Assembly (NCBI RefSeq): GCF_014495685.1
Contig: NZ_JACTVI010000010.1
Coordinates: forward strand, 62,001-126,000
Source: Streptomyces sp. TRM68367
GTDB lineage: Bacteria; Actinomycetota; Actinomycetes; Streptomycetales; Streptomycetaceae
Reading direction: 5' to 3'
DNA: 64,000 bases
Shown here one piece after another: positions 8,368 through 17,360 of this stretch. A model generated the notes under the pieces. It saw nothing but the letters and a program-made list of their open reading frames with translations, ran no database searches and was not told the DNA's origin. Within the stretch, counting starts at the first letter, position 1, and each line of letters opens with the position of its first letter. A program made the translations under genes and the position numbers.

Positions 8368-9471
8368 GTGTCAGGAAGGGTTCTGCGCCTGGTCTGTACG
8401 GCGGCGATGGCGGCCGGCACCGCCCTCGCCCAGACGCCCGCGACCGCCGTACCTGAGCCCGGTGAGCGAACCGTGGCTGAGCTGCTGACGGACCTTCAGC
8501 GGCTGTACCGGCAAGCCGAGCGGGCCACCGAGGCCTACAACGCCACCGAGGAGAAGCTGCGGAGACAGCGCGCCGAGACCGCCCGCCTCGAGCGCGCCCT
8601 CGCCCGCGCCCGCCTCTCCCTGCTCGACAGCCGCGCCGCCGCCGCCCGGCTGGCCCGCCAGCAGTACCAGAACAGCACCGACATCTCCCCGTACGTACGC
8701 CTCCTGCTCGCCCGCGACCCGCAGCACGCCCTCGACCAGGGCCATGTGATCGGCCGGTTGGCGCGGGAGCGGGCCGCGACGGTCGGCCGCCTGACCGGCA
8801 CCGAACGCAGGGCCGACGACCTGGCCCGCAAGGCCCGCAAGGCCCTCGACGCCCAACTCGCCCTCACCGAGCGCCGCAAGAAGAACCGCGACGACGTCCG
8901 CAAGAGACTCCACGATGTCGAGGAACTCCTCGCCGCCCTCACCGCCGACCAGCTCACCGCACTCGCCGAGACCGAGCAGAACGACATCGCCGAGTCCCAG
9001 AAGAAGTTCATGGCCTCCGGCGCCCTCAGCAGCACCGCCCGGCCGTCCCGCCAGGGCGACCGCGCGGTGCGCTACGCCCTGCGGCAGCTGGGCAAACCGT
9101 ACGAGTGGGGCGCCGAGGGCCCGAAGTCGTACGACTGCTCCGGCCTGACCTCCGAGGCCTGGTCCCACGCCGGCACCCCCATCCCCCGCACCAGCCAGAC
9201 CCAGTGGGCCCAGCTCCCCCGCATTCCCCTGACCGACCTACGCCCGGGCGACCTGGTCATCTACTTTCCCGACGCCACCCACGTAGCGATCTACGCAGGT
9301 GAGGGCAGAGTCATCCACGCCCCCCGCCCGGGAGAGAAGGTCAAGCGCTCCCCCATCGCATCAAACCCGGTACTTGGCGCCGTGCGCCCGGACCAGCGCG
9401 CCCCAAAGAGCGGGCCCCTTACCCTCGCCCCACCTCATGCTCCCGCCCGTCGGCCCGCGGCAACGGCTTGA
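8368..9471 (+). CDS. Secreted NlpC/P60 peptidoglycan endopeptidase with coiled-coil domain
   Basis: 367 residues from a GTG with a strong GGAGGTGAT Shine-Dalgarno. A signal peptide (residues 1-27, ending near ALAQTPATA) is followed by a long charged coiled coil (about 30-215), as in RipA/PcsB-type hydrolases. The NlpC/P60 domain follows (about 225-345). The catalytic Cys lies in 'YDCSGLTSEAW', the His in 'ATHVAIYAG', and a polar third residue follows in 'VIHAPRPG'. It should cleave D-Glu-mDAP/LL-DAP linkages in stem peptides during growth or division. The C-terminal 25 residues are a Pro/Ala tail. Its 3' end overlaps the convergent Trypco2 gene by 53 bp. Confidence 0.9.
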   Translation: MSGRVLRLVCTAAMAAGTALAQTPATAVPEPGERTVAELLTDLQRLYRQAERATEAYNATEEKLRRQRAETARLERALARARLSLLDSRAAAARLARQQYQNSTDISPYVRLLLARDPQHALDQGHVIGRLARERAATVGRLTGTERRADDLARKARKALDAQLALTERRKKNRDDVRKRLHDVEELLAALTADQLTALAETEQNDIAESQKKFMASGALSSTARPSRQGDRAVRYALRQLGKPYEWGAEGPKSYDCSGLTSEAWSHAGTPIPRTSQTQWAQLPRIPLTDLRPGDLVIYFPDATHVAIYAGEGRVIHAPRPGEKVKRSPIASNPVLGAVRPDQRAPKSGPLTLAPPHAPARRPAATA

Positions 9472-9715
9472 GATCGACCTGAATCCGATGCGTGGAGTCC
9501 CGGCTCACCGAGCCACCCAAGCGCGCCTCGACGACACCCAGCCTCAGCCCCGCCCCGCCATCCCCGGCCCGATGAAACTGCACCGAGAACTCCAGGCTGA
9601 CCTGCTCCACACTGAACCGCCAGTCACTCGCCGCCCCCTCGGCCTGCGCGCGAGCCAACTCCGCCCGCACCGTGCCGATGGCCTCCGCAAGACCGACCGG
9701 TTCCGTATCCCCCAT
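9419..9715 (-). CDS. Trypco2-domain protein (trypsin co-occurring domain 2)
   Basis: 98 residues. 'GLAEAIGTVRAELARAQAEG...WRFSVEQVSLEFSVQFHRAGDGGAGLRLGVVEARLGGS...STHRIQVDLKP' matches the compact alpha/beta pattern of the trypsin-co-occurring domain 2: an N-terminal helix, then strands ending in HRI(K/Q)(V/L)xLxP. The domain was defined by its association with trypsin-like peptidases in NTP-dependent conflict systems. It is divergently transcribed from exactly such a peptidase gene (9806-11131) with a 90-bp shared upstream region. It probably acts as a substrate, adaptor or inhibitor of that peptidase; the role is unproven. Confidence 0.82.
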   Translation of the reverse strand: MGDTEPVGLAEAIGTVRAELARAQAEGAASDWRFSVEQVSLEFSVQFHRAGDGGAGLRLGVVEARLGGSVSRDSTHRIQVDLKPLPRADGREHEVGRG

Positions 9716-9805
9716 GCCAACTCACCACCGAATTCATCCGATTGGCCGATCCAATCTGGTACTGAGTCTAGGGACCCACCCGCTACCCGCGTAGTCTGAT
9801 GAGCC

Positions 9806-11131
9806 ATGGGGGAGCTACGTGCAGACTGGAGACTCAGGCTGCGGCGCGGCGACGCATCCGGCCCGGTCTGCGGCGCCGGCGTGCTCGTCGACCAGCACAC
9901 GGCACTGACCTGCGCCCACGTGGTGCGCGACCCGGACGCCGTCATGTGGCTGGAGTTCGCGGAGAACCGCGAGCTCCAACCGGTGGCCGCACGCGTCCTG
10001 CCCGGCGGCTGGCTGCAGGACGCCCACGGCGGCGAGGACGTCGCCGTACTGCGCCTGGACAGCCCGCGCCCGCAGGCCCGCCCCGCCCCGCTGGAGCCCA
10101 GGCTGTGGGGCGGCATGGAGGTGTCCGCGACCGGCTACGCGGAGGGCTTCGACACCGGCATGACTCTGTGGGGCCGGATCAGCGGGGCCAGTGGCGAGCG
10201 GGTGCAGCTCGACGCCGCGACCAAGGCGGAGGTGGTGCGCAAGGGCTTCAGCGGAGCCGCCGTGTGCACCCGGCCGGACGAGGGACGTCCCGCCCGCGTG
10301 GTCGGCCTCGTCGTCAGCTGGCGCGGCGACATGGGCGAGCTGCTGCCCGAGACCAACCGGCTCGCCTTCTCGTATCTGATCCCCGTCGACCGCATCGCCG
10401 AACTCTCCCCGGTCATCATGGAGCTGAGCAGCCCCGACGCCTGGGATCACGGCTTCGAGAGGCGGCTCGACCGATGGTTCGAGGACCCGGACGAAGACCC
10501 GGTCAAGATCACCGTAGTGCCCTCGGACAGCGGCCGGGACCGCTCGCTGCGCCACCGGCTGCACCGCGCCCACGTCGTCCACCGCGGCGGCGCCAGTCTG
10601 CCGGATCTCACCGGCCACGCCCTGGAGCACATCGCGTTCCCTCCCGGCCAGTTCCTGGCGTACTGGGACTGGCTGCGCGGCATCAAGCACCGCCCCCGGC
10701 AGGTCTCCGCCCTCGCGCCGGGCAGCCCGCCCACGGTCCTCGTCGACGGCCTCGACGCGGAACCCGATCCCGATCCCCTCATCGACCTCCTCGCCCGGCT
10801 GCGGGAGTGCGGCTTGCGGCTGCTGCTCGTCTTCCGGCACGCGGGCGGCACCGGCTGGAACGCCGCCTACGACAGGCTCCTGCGGCCTGCGCTCCGCAGC
10901 CACGCGGACACGCTGCTCGAGCGTCTACAGCGCGCGGAGTTCGACCGCGCGGTCCGCCTCGGCATCGTCGGCAGCGAGTCACTCGGCACCGCGACCGAGA
11001 CGGCCGACCGGCGCCAGGCCGAGCGGCGCCTGATCGGCGATCTGACCGACCCGCAGCAGCAACTCATCCAGCTGCGTGAGCTGATCGCCACGCTCCGCTG
11101 CGACCTGCGGCGCAACAGAGGCCGGGCATGA
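9806..11131 (+). CDS. Trypsin-like serine peptidase with C-terminal degenerate NTPase-like region
   Basis: 441 residues. The N-terminal S1-type domain (1-200) has the triad His in 'LTCAHVV', Asp in 'GEDVAVLRL' and Ser in 'RKGFSGAAV'. There is no signal peptide, so it acts in the cytosol, as expected for conflict-system peptidases. The C-terminal half contains 'PPTVLVDGLDAEPDPDPLIDLLARL', a Walker-B-like strand, without an obvious P-loop. This suggests an inactivated STAND/AAA-type module (inference). It lies 37 bp upstream of a PknG-like kinase gene and divergent from Trypco2. It may cleave a target on a signal relayed by the kinase/vWA proteins. Confidence 0.85.
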   Translation: MGELRADWRLRLRRGDASGPVCGAGVLVDQHTALTCAHVVRDPDAVMWLEFAENRELQPVAARVLPGGWLQDAHGGEDVAVLRLDSPRPQARPAPLEPRLWGGMEVSATGYAEGFDTGMTLWGRISGASGERVQLDAATKAEVVRKGFSGAAVCTRPDEGRPARVVGLVVSWRGDMGELLPETNRLAFSYLIPVDRIAELSPVIMELSSPDAWDHGFERRLDRWFEDPDEDPVKITVVPSDSGRDRSLRHRLHRAHVVHRGGASLPDLTGHALEHIAFPPGQFLAYWDWLRGIKHRPRQVSALAPGSPPTVLVDGLDAEPDPDPLIDLLARLRECGLRLLLVFRHAGGTGWNAAYDRLLRPALRSHADTLLERLQRAEFDRAVRLGIVGSESLGTATETADRRQAERRLIGDLTDPQQQLIQLRELIATLRCDLRRNRGRA

Positions 11132-11168
11132 GACGCCCGGCCGGGCAAGGGAGGAGGACGACGAGCGG

Positions 11169-13475
11169 ATGACGACCTGCCCGCACCGGCGCTTCACCGG
11201 AGCCCCCTGTGGCGGCACCGTCCTGCCCACCGGCTACTGCGCCGAGTGCGGCCGCCACGAGAAGGCCCCCGGGCTGCGCCCACTGCCCGACGACCCACGG
11301 GACCTCGGCCCTCAGGAGCTCCTCACGCTGCCCAAGCGCGAACCGCGCGCCGCCCGGACACGTCTCATCCCTCCCGATGCGCCGCTGCGCATCCGCATGG
11401 GCTGCTCGTCCCCCGAGTGCGGCATCACGTTCGCCCCGCCCTACACCGAGGGCCCGGTGCCGGTAGAGGGGCACTGCCCGGCCTGCGGCGAGCCCTACTC
11501 GTACCGGCCCGACCTCGCCAAGGGCGACGTGCTGCGCGACCAGTACCGGATCATGGGGCCGGTCGCGCACGGCGGCCAGGGCTGGGTCTATCTCGCCGAG
11601 GACACCCACCTCGGTGACATCGTCGCCGTCAAGGGGCTGCTGGACCGCTACAAGCGGGACGGTGCCCGGCTCGCCGACGTCGAGCGCCAGAACCTCGTCG
11701 GCATCCGCCACCCCCGCATCGTCCAGATCCGCGACTTCGTGGCGCGGCGCGACGACAGCGGCCGGGTCACCGGCGGCCACATCGTCATGGACGACGTCGG
11801 CGACGGCACGCTGAAGAAGGTCGTCGAGGAGACCCGGCGCGGGCAGTTCGACCTCGACATCGAGCACGTCGCGGCGTACGGCTGCGAGATCCTCGAAGCC
11901 CTCGGCCATCTGCACGCCGGCGGCAAGGAGGTCTACCTGTACGGGGACATGAAGCCCTCGAACGTCGTGCACCACGGGGACGGCGTCAAGGTCATCGACC
12001 TGGGCGGCATGCGCGAGGAGGGCCAGACGGAGCCGCCCGCCCATGTCACGCCCGGCTACATGGCGCCCGAGACCGAGTTTTCCGGCGTGCTCACCGTCGC
12101 CCACGACCTGCACACCGTCGGCGTCACCCTGCGCGAACTCGCCGGCTGGGCCGTCGACCGGGTGCCCGGCCTCGGCACCGCCTCCTTCTGGTGGGTCGTC
12201 GAGCGCGCCACCCGGCCCGCCCCGGGCCGGCGCTTCGCCGACGCCCGGGAGACGGCGAGCCAGCTGCGGGGCGCCCTGCGGGAGATCCGTGCCCTGCGCG
12301 GCAAGACCGACCCGCCCGAGCCGTCCGACTACTTCTGGCCGTCCCCGCAGCTGCTCGGCGCCCGGCTCGGCACGGTGCCGGGCATCGAGCACTGGCTCGG
12401 CCGCCCCCGCCGCGACCGGTACGACCCGCCCGTGGCCCCCGCCCTCGATCTCGGCTCCCCCACGCCCACCGAGATCGCCCGCTGTCTGCCGGTCCCGAAG
12501 CGCTATCCGAAGGATCCGCAGACCGCGCGGTTCGAGGTGAGCAGCGGCTACGACCCGGGCCAGCTCCTCGCCCAGGACGACGAGAAGCCGCCCTCGGTGG
12601 AGATCTGCCTGCACAACGTGCGTGTCCTGCTGGACCGGAACACGCGGGAGGACCTGGAGCTGGCCCAGGAGGAGCTCGACACCGCAGACGCCATTCCCGG
12701 TCCGCGGGCCGTGCGCCGGTGGCGGCTGGACTGGCACCGCGCACTGGTCGCGCTGCGCCGCGCCGGCCTCGACGCCGACCCGCGCCATGTCGCCCGGGCC
12801 AAGGGCCACTTCAAGGAGGTCATGCTCGACCTGCCCGGTGAGTACGCGCCCAAGCTGGCCCTCGCCTACTGCGGGGAGCGGCTCGGCGACGACCCGACGG
12901 GGCCCACCGCCAAGGAGCTGTACGAGGCCGTGTTCGCACGCAACCCCGCGCACGGCGGTGCCGCCCTCGGCCTGGCCCGGCTGGCGCTGTGCGCGGGCGA
13001 CCGCCGGGCGGCCCTCACGGTGCTCGAGCGGGTCCGCCCCGGCACCCTGGACCACACCGTCGCGCGCATCGCCTCGCTGCGCATCCGCGCGGCCCGGCTG
13101 CCCGGGAACGGCGACGCGCTGCCCGCGCCCGCCGAGGTCGACGCGGCGCTGGCCGAACTGCACGGCCTGGTCCGCCAGAAACCGGGCGCCGGCGAGCCGA
13201 GCCTGTCCGAGGACGAGGCGCTGCGCCTGAGCACCGAACTGCACGAGTGGAAGCTGGACGCGCTGCACAGCCGCAGCGACCGGCCCGGCCTCCCGGAAGG
13301 GGGTGCCAGGCGGCTCGACGCCCGCAGTCTGCGGCGCCTGAGCGCGCAGGAGCGGGAGCTGCGCGCCCAGATGGAGTCGCACTACCGGCAACTGGCCGCA
13401 CGCCACCGGGGGTCGGCCACCCACGAGTACCTCGTGGACCTCTCGCACGCGGTGCGGCCGCAGACCTTTGTCTGA
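11169..13475 (+). CDS. pknG: PknG-like Ser/Thr protein kinase (zinc ribbon, kinase, TPR)
   Basis: 768 residues with the three-part architecture of mycobacterial PknG. First come Cys pairs forming rubredoxin-like knuckles ('CAECGR', then 'CSSPECG' and 'CPACGEPY', about residues 3-115). The kinase domain (about 125-400) has a glycine loop 'AHGGQGWVYLAED', the ATP-binding Lys in 'VAVKGL', the catalytic Asp in 'YLYGDMKPSNVV' and a DFG equivalent 'IDLGG'. The C-terminal region has tandem helices fitting TPR/helical repeats. In mycobacteria and corynebacteria PknG phosphorylates the FHA protein GarA/OdhI that controls 2-oxoglutarate dehydrogenase. Downstream genes match the GlnX/GlnH sensing partners in type and order. 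The protein is soluble. Confidence 0.9.
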   Translation: MTTCPHRRFTGAPCGGTVLPTGYCAECGRHEKAPGLRPLPDDPRDLGPQELLTLPKREPRAARTRLIPPDAPLRIRMGCSSPECGITFAPPYTEGPVPVEGHCPACGEPYSYRPDLAKGDVLRDQYRIMGPVAHGGQGWVYLAEDTHLGDIVAVKGLLDRYKRDGARLADVERQNLVGIRHPRIVQIRDFVARRDDSGRVTGGHIVMDDVGDGTLKKVVEETRRGQFDLDIEHVAAYGCEILEALGHLHAGGKEVYLYGDMKPSNVVHHGDGVKVIDLGGMREEGQTEPPAHVTPGYMAPETEFSGVLTVAHDLHTVGVTLRELAGWAVDRVPGLGTASFWWVVERATRPAPGRRFADARETASQLRGALREIRALRGKTDPPEPSDYFWPSPQLLGARLGTVPGIEHWLGRPRRDRYDPPVAPALDLGSPTPTEIARCLPVPKRYPKDPQTARFEVSSGYDPGQLLAQDDEKPPSVEICLHNVRVLLDRNTREDLELAQEELDTADAIPGPRAVRRWRLDWHRALVALRRAGLDADPRHVARAKGHFKEVMLDLPGEYAPKLALAYCGERLGDDPTGPTAKELYEAVFARNPAHGGAALGLARLALCAGDRRAALTVLERVRPGTLDHTVARIASLRIRAARLPGNGDALPAPAEVDAALAELHGLVRQKPGAGEPSLSEDEALRLSTELHEWKLDALHSRSDRPGLPEGGARRLDARSLRRLSAQERELRAQMESHYRQLAARHRGSATHEYLVDLSHAVRPQTFV

Positions 13476-13542
13476 CCGCACGGCGACGACAGACCGGACG
13501 GCGGCCCAACGCCGTCCGCCCGGCGACGAAGGGGAAGGAGCG

Positions 13543-14952
13543 GTGACGTACGCCATGAGCAGCCGTACCCGGCAGCCGCAGCCCGGCATCCGGTTGCACG
13601 TCGACCTCGACGGCGACCTGCGCCCGCACCGCAGCGCGAAGATCGAGGCACATCTGCGGGTCGATGTCGCCGCCACCGGCGCCCCCGCCGAACTGCCCGC
13701 GGTCGAACTCGCCGTGATCATCGCGGTGGACGTGGCCGAGCGCCACCGGGCGGCGGTCCGGCACGCCCTGCCGTCCGCGCTGCGCGCCCTGCCCGACGAC
13801 ATCTCCTTCACCGTGCTCGGCAGCGGCCCGGAGCCGGTCCGGTGCTATCCGCGGGGCGCGCAGGAATGGGCCGTCGCCGACCAGCACGAGAAGCGCCGGG
13901 CCGCCTTCGCCGCGGGCGCGATCCCGCTGCACCGGGACGGCCCCCGCCCCGCCGGGTACGCCGCCTGGGCGGCCGGCTCACGTGCCCTGCTCGCCGGCCG
14001 CCCGCTGTCCGTACGGCATCTGCTGCTGATCACCGACGGCAGCAGCACCCCGGGCGAGAGCGGGCTGGAGGAGGAACTGGAGGCCTGCACCGGGCAGTTC
14101 ACCTGCGATGTGTTCGCCGTGGGCGCGGACTTTACTCCCGATCCCCTGCTGACCCTCGCCGAACGGCTGCACGGCACCGCCGAGTTCGTGGACGACGGCC
14201 TCGGCCGGGCGATCACCGCCGCCATCCAGCGGCTGCGCCGCGCGCACACTCCCCAGCTGCCGATCGAGGTGACCGTGCGGCCCTCCGTGCGGCAGATCGC
14301 GCTGCACGAGAAGGCGCCCCGGCCGCACCGCCTCGGCGGGCTGCCCCAGCCCCGCCTGCCGAACCGCTGGAGCTTCCCCACCTACCAGTGGGAGCAGGGC
14401 AGCCGCGACTACCTGCTCACGCTCGTCGCCGACGCCGACGCCGACCCGCTGGAGACCGAGCTGCAGTTCGCCATGGTCTCCGTCGGCGACGTCCACGCGC
14501 CGGTCACCGCCCGCTGGCACCGACCCGAGCAGTCGCCGCCACGCGCCTCGGCAGGCAGTTGCACCGTGCCCACCCTGAAGACCACCACCGTGATGCGGGA
14601 GGCCCTGCGCAGGGGACTCGTCGCGCTGCAGGAGCAGCAGTGGGACACCGCCGAACGCTACCTGGGTCAGGCCGCGATGCTGGCGGCCCGGCTCGGCGCG
14701 GAGTGGGTGCTGGAGGAGATCGGCGAGGTCGCCGAGATCGTGGACGCGGCCGCGGGACTGGTCCGGGTGCACACCGGTGTCAACACCGACACGCTCGGCT
14801 CGATGATCCTGCGCGCCGGATCCCGTCCGGGCGGACCCCTCACCGACATCGCCTACCCGTCTCCCGGCCCGCGCTGCAGGCACTGCGGAACCCCGGCCGG
14901 GAGCGAGGCCCGTTACTGCATCGGCATCCGCTGCGGGAAGAGGCTGCTGTGA
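13543..14952 (+). CDS. vWA-domain protein with C-terminal zinc ribbon
   Basis: 469 residues from a GTG preceded by GGGGAAG; an upstream in-frame TTG at 13468 would overlap pknG and lacks a ribosome site. The vWA-like domain begins with 'AVELAVIIAVDVAERHRAAV' (MIDAS-type DxxxR variant, so metal binding is uncertain) and continues through 'RHLLLITDGSSTPG' (the second acidic motif). A beta-rich middle domain and a helical region follow. The last 30 residues form a zinc ribbon 'CRHCGTPAGSEARYCIGIRCGKRLL'. vWA proteins usually scaffold protein complexes. It sits between the kinase and the four-TM protein and overlaps the latter by 4 bp (GTGA). A similar N-terminal Cys-pair module in the kinase hints that the two proteins interact. 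Confidence 0.82.
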   Translation: MTYAMSSRTRQPQPGIRLHVDLDGDLRPHRSAKIEAHLRVDVAATGAPAELPAVELAVIIAVDVAERHRAAVRHALPSALRALPDDISFTVLGSGPEPVRCYPRGAQEWAVADQHEKRRAAFAAGAIPLHRDGPRPAGYAAWAAGSRALLAGRPLSVRHLLLITDGSSTPGESGLEEELEACTGQFTCDVFAVGADFTPDPLLTLAERLHGTAEFVDDGLGRAITAAIQRLRRAHTPQLPIEVTVRPSVRQIALHEKAPRPHRLGGLPQPRLPNRWSFPTYQWEQGSRDYLLTLVADADADPLETELQFAMVSVGDVHAPVTARWHRPEQSPPRASAGSCTVPTLKTTTVMREALRRGLVALQEQQWDTAERYLGQAAMLAARLGAEWVLEEIGEVAEIVDAAAGLVRVHTGVNTDTLGSMILRAGSRPGGPLTDIAYPSPGPRCRHCGTPAGSEARYCIGIRCGKRLL

Positions 14953-16007
14953 CGACCCGACGCGCCGTCTCCTGGCGCACGTACTCCCCGGCCGCTCTCT
15001 GGCGCAGACGCCTGAGCCGCTTGCGGACCCGCCGGCTGCTGGAGGTGCACCTGCTGGTCCTGGCACTGTGCGCGGCCGTCGCGGTGAGTGCGCTGCTCCT
15101 GTCCTCCCGCCACACCCAGCAGAGCGCCCGGGACCTCACCTCGCGGGAGGCGCCCGCCGTGCAGGGTCTGGCCGCGGCCCGGCTCGCGGTGCTGCGTGCC
15201 CGCTGGGAGGCCACGGTCCTGGTGGACCTGGAGCTCGCCGACGTCGCGGGCTCGGGCGAGAACTACCGGGCACAGCTCTCCGCGGCCGACCAGGGGCTGT
15301 CCCGGATCGCGGACCGCACGGACCAGGACCTCGGCACCGTCAACGGCCTGCTCGCCTCCTACAGCCACTTGCTCACCCTCGGCACGGCCATGTACCGCGA
15401 CCAGCCGCTCATGCGGGAGCAGAAGCTCGCCGAGGCGGACTCGCTGCTCATCCGCCCGGGCGTCGGACTCGTACCCCGGCTCGACCAGCTCCAGCGGGAG
15501 CAGATGCGGCGGGCCGGGGACGTCGCCGGCATGGGGTGGGTGCAGCGCGGCGGCTGGTGGCTCGCCGAACTCGCGCTGGCAGCCCTGGCGCTGACCCTGC
15601 TCTCCGCGCTGTTCGTGCTGCGCGACCGCTGCGGCCGCGACTGGAACCCGTACCTGCTCGCGGCCTTCGCCCTCACCGTGCTGCTCGCGGTCGTCCCGCT
15701 GCTGACGGCGTCCTCCGCGCAGCACGACCTCGCCGGCGTGCGCGCGGATCTGCAGCAGATCACCACGATCTCCGAACAGCGCTGCTGCGACGCGGAGTCG
15801 GTCGAGCCGCGGAAGATGGTCACGGCGCTGACCGAGGCACAGCGGAAGGTCACGGCGAAGTCCGAGCACATCCGGCAGGAGCTGGCCGATGGCAGCTGGG
15901 CCGACAGGGCGTACCAGGGCACGCTGATCGGCGGCCTGCTGCTCGTCGTCCTGCCCGCGGTGGGGCTCGGTCTCCGGCTCGACAACGACTACTGGAGGCG
16001 ACGGTGA
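14949..16007 (+). CDS. Four-TM membrane sensor-like protein (GlnX-like position and topology)
   Basis: 352 residues. Membrane segments at about 30-52, 203-225, 236-257 and 322-344 place two helical extracytoplasmic regions outside: about 53-200, and 260-320 including a vicinal CC in 'SEQRCCDAES'. This four-helix-bundle topology is that of mycobacterial GlnX, which spans the membrane between the solute-binding protein GlnH and kinase PknG. Start GTG and stop codons overlap both neighbours by 4 bp, so stoichiometric production of sensor complex subunits is likely. There is no enzymatic domain. Function by analogy: relay ligand binding outside to the vWA/kinase inside. Sequence orthology to GlnX is not established here. 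Confidence 0.72.
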   Translation: MTTRRAVSWRTYSPAALWRRRLSRLRTRRLLEVHLLVLALCAAVAVSALLLSSRHTQQSARDLTSREAPAVQGLAAARLAVLRARWEATVLVDLELADVAGSGENYRAQLSAADQGLSRIADRTDQDLGTVNGLLASYSHLLTLGTAMYRDQPLMREQKLAEADSLLIRPGVGLVPRLDQLQREQMRRAGDVAGMGWVQRGGWWLAELALAALALTLLSALFVLRDRCGRDWNPYLLAAFALTVLLAVVPLLTASSAQHDLAGVRADLQQITTISEQRCCDAESVEPRKMVTALTEAQRKVTAKSEHIRQELADGSWADRAYQGTLIGGLLLVVLPAVGLGLRLDNDYWRRR

Positions 16008-17284
16008 CCCGGCCGTTCAAGCTGCTGGTGTTCCTCGTGGTGCTGCTGCTGGTCTCGGGCGGCAGCCTGGTCGCGGTCTGGGCGCAGCGCGACGACGAGA
16101 ACCCGGTGACCATCCTCGGGCCCTGGACGGACACCGAGGAGGAGCATTTCGAGGCCGTGCTGCGCGAGCTGGGCATCCCCTTCGACTACCAGGGCACGGC
16201 GGCCCAGCGCGAGGTGCTGCTCTCCAAGGTGCAGGCGGGCGAGCCCCCGGACATCGCGATCATGCCGGGCGTCGGCGAACTCGCCGAGTACGCCGGCCAA
16301 CGGCTCCTCCAGCCGCTGGACGACCTGGTCGACGAGGACGAGTACGGCTCCCCCTGGCAGTCGGTGAGCAGAACGTCCGACTACGTGTACTGGGTCCCGG
16401 TCAAGGCGGACCTGAAGAGCATCGTCTGGTACCGACCGGGCAACAAGCCCGCCGCCGCACCGGCACCGATGGAGAGCTGGTGCATCGGCATGGGGGACGC
16501 CGGCGCCTCCGGCTGGCCCGGCAGCGACTGGATCGAGGACCTCGTGCTGCAACGGGAGGGCCCGGACATCTACGGGAAGTGGGCGCTGGGCGACGAAAGG
16601 GTGCCGTGGACCGGGGATGCGGTGCGCACTGCCTGGGAGGCGTGGGCCGGTCTGCTCCGGCAGAACCGGAAGGCGACCGGGCACGCCCTGCGCACCGATC
16701 GCCGCGGCGACCCCGACGAGGACAGGAACGGGCTGCTGTTCTCGGGCCGGGGCGGGTGCACCCTGGAGCACCAGGGCTCCTTCGCACCAGCCTTCTACAA
16801 CGAGCATCCCGTGGGCCTGGCCGACTCCGCACCGCTGCTTCCCGGGGGCCCTTACCAGGTCCGCGCCCACGAGGTGACCGGCGACTTCGCCGCGCTGTTC
16901 AGCGACCGCGCCCCGGCCCGCAAGCTGATCGAGAAGCTCGCCTCCGCGGAGGGCCAACGCAAGTGGGCCGAGTTCCCGGACGTCTTCTCGGCCAACCGCC
17001 TGGTACAGCCGAAGAGCGGCCGGATCGGCGACGCGATCGCCGCCCGCCTCACCGGCAGGGGCCCCCGCTGCCTGGACGCCTCGGACGTGATGCCCCCCGC
17101 CCTACGGGACGCCTTCTACGAGGCCACCCTTCTGACCATGGCCAGAATCGCCGCCGGAGAGGACCCCGACATCCCCCACCTCCTGGCAGACCTCCAGAAC
17201 ATAAAGAGATCCCAGCCCACCAACAGCGCATCCCTGCGAACGGTATGCAGCAGCGCCTCGAAAGGGGCGCGGGGCTCTGCCTGA
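16004..17284 (+). CDS. Membrane-anchored extracellular solute-binding protein
   Basis: 426 residues, overlapping the previous gene by GTGA. An N-terminal hydrophobic anchor (about 6-27) has no lipobox cysteine, so it is either a signal anchor or a cleaved signal. The rest resembles family-1 ABC substrate-binding proteins: 'VTILGPWTDTEEEHFEAVLRELG', 'EVLLSKVQAGEPPDIAIMPGVGELAEYA', and a C-terminal 'ASAEGQRKWAE...GFVSANR'-type segment. There is no permease or ATPase gene nearby, so it is probably a sensor component rather than part of a transporter, as GlnH is for PknG in mycobacteria. GlnH belongs to a different (type 3) binding-protein class, so the ligand may not be an amino acid. Confidence 0.82.
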   Translation: MTRPFKLLVFLVVLLLVSGGSLVAVWAQRDDENPVTILGPWTDTEEEHFEAVLRELGIPFDYQGTAAQREVLLSKVQAGEPPDIAIMPGVGELAEYAGQRLLQPLDDLVDEDEYGSPWQSVSRTSDYVYWVPVKADLKSIVWYRPGNKPAAAPAPMESWCIGMGDAGASGWPGSDWIEDLVLQREGPDIYGKWALGDERVPWTGDAVRTAWEAWAGLLRQNRKATGHALRTDRRGDPDEDRNGLLFSGRGGCTLEHQGSFAPAFYNEHPVGLADSAPLLPGGPYQVRAHEVTGDFAALFSDRAPARKLIEKLASAEGQRKWAEFPDVFSANRLVQPKSGRIGDAIAARLTGRGPRCLDASDVMPPALRDAFYEATLLTMARIAAGEDPDIPHLLADLQNIKRSQPTNSASLRTVCSSASKGARGSA

Positions 17285-17360
17285 TATGCGGCTCCGCCGC
17301 GTGGGCGCGACAAGCCACAGACAACCCGCAGCCGCCAGCGCCCCCGCGCCCCTACGGCGA
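17284..17360 (+). repeat. Streptomyces intergenic repeat, second copy
   Basis: Directly at the 3' end of the solute-binding gene lies ATGCGGCTCCGCCGCGTGGG followed by a GCGCGAcAAGCCAC-type segment and a CCGCGCCCC end. It is the reverse-complement relative of the stretch at 38061-38162, and the family is common after Streptomyces genes (from memory). It abuts the MITE-like element that follows. Confidence 0.5.

Noticed and set aside
13468-13542. Upstream TTG start for the vWA gene
   Set aside because: It overlaps the pknG stop, has no ribosome site, and the added residues are not domain-like; the GTG at 13543 has GGGGAAG.
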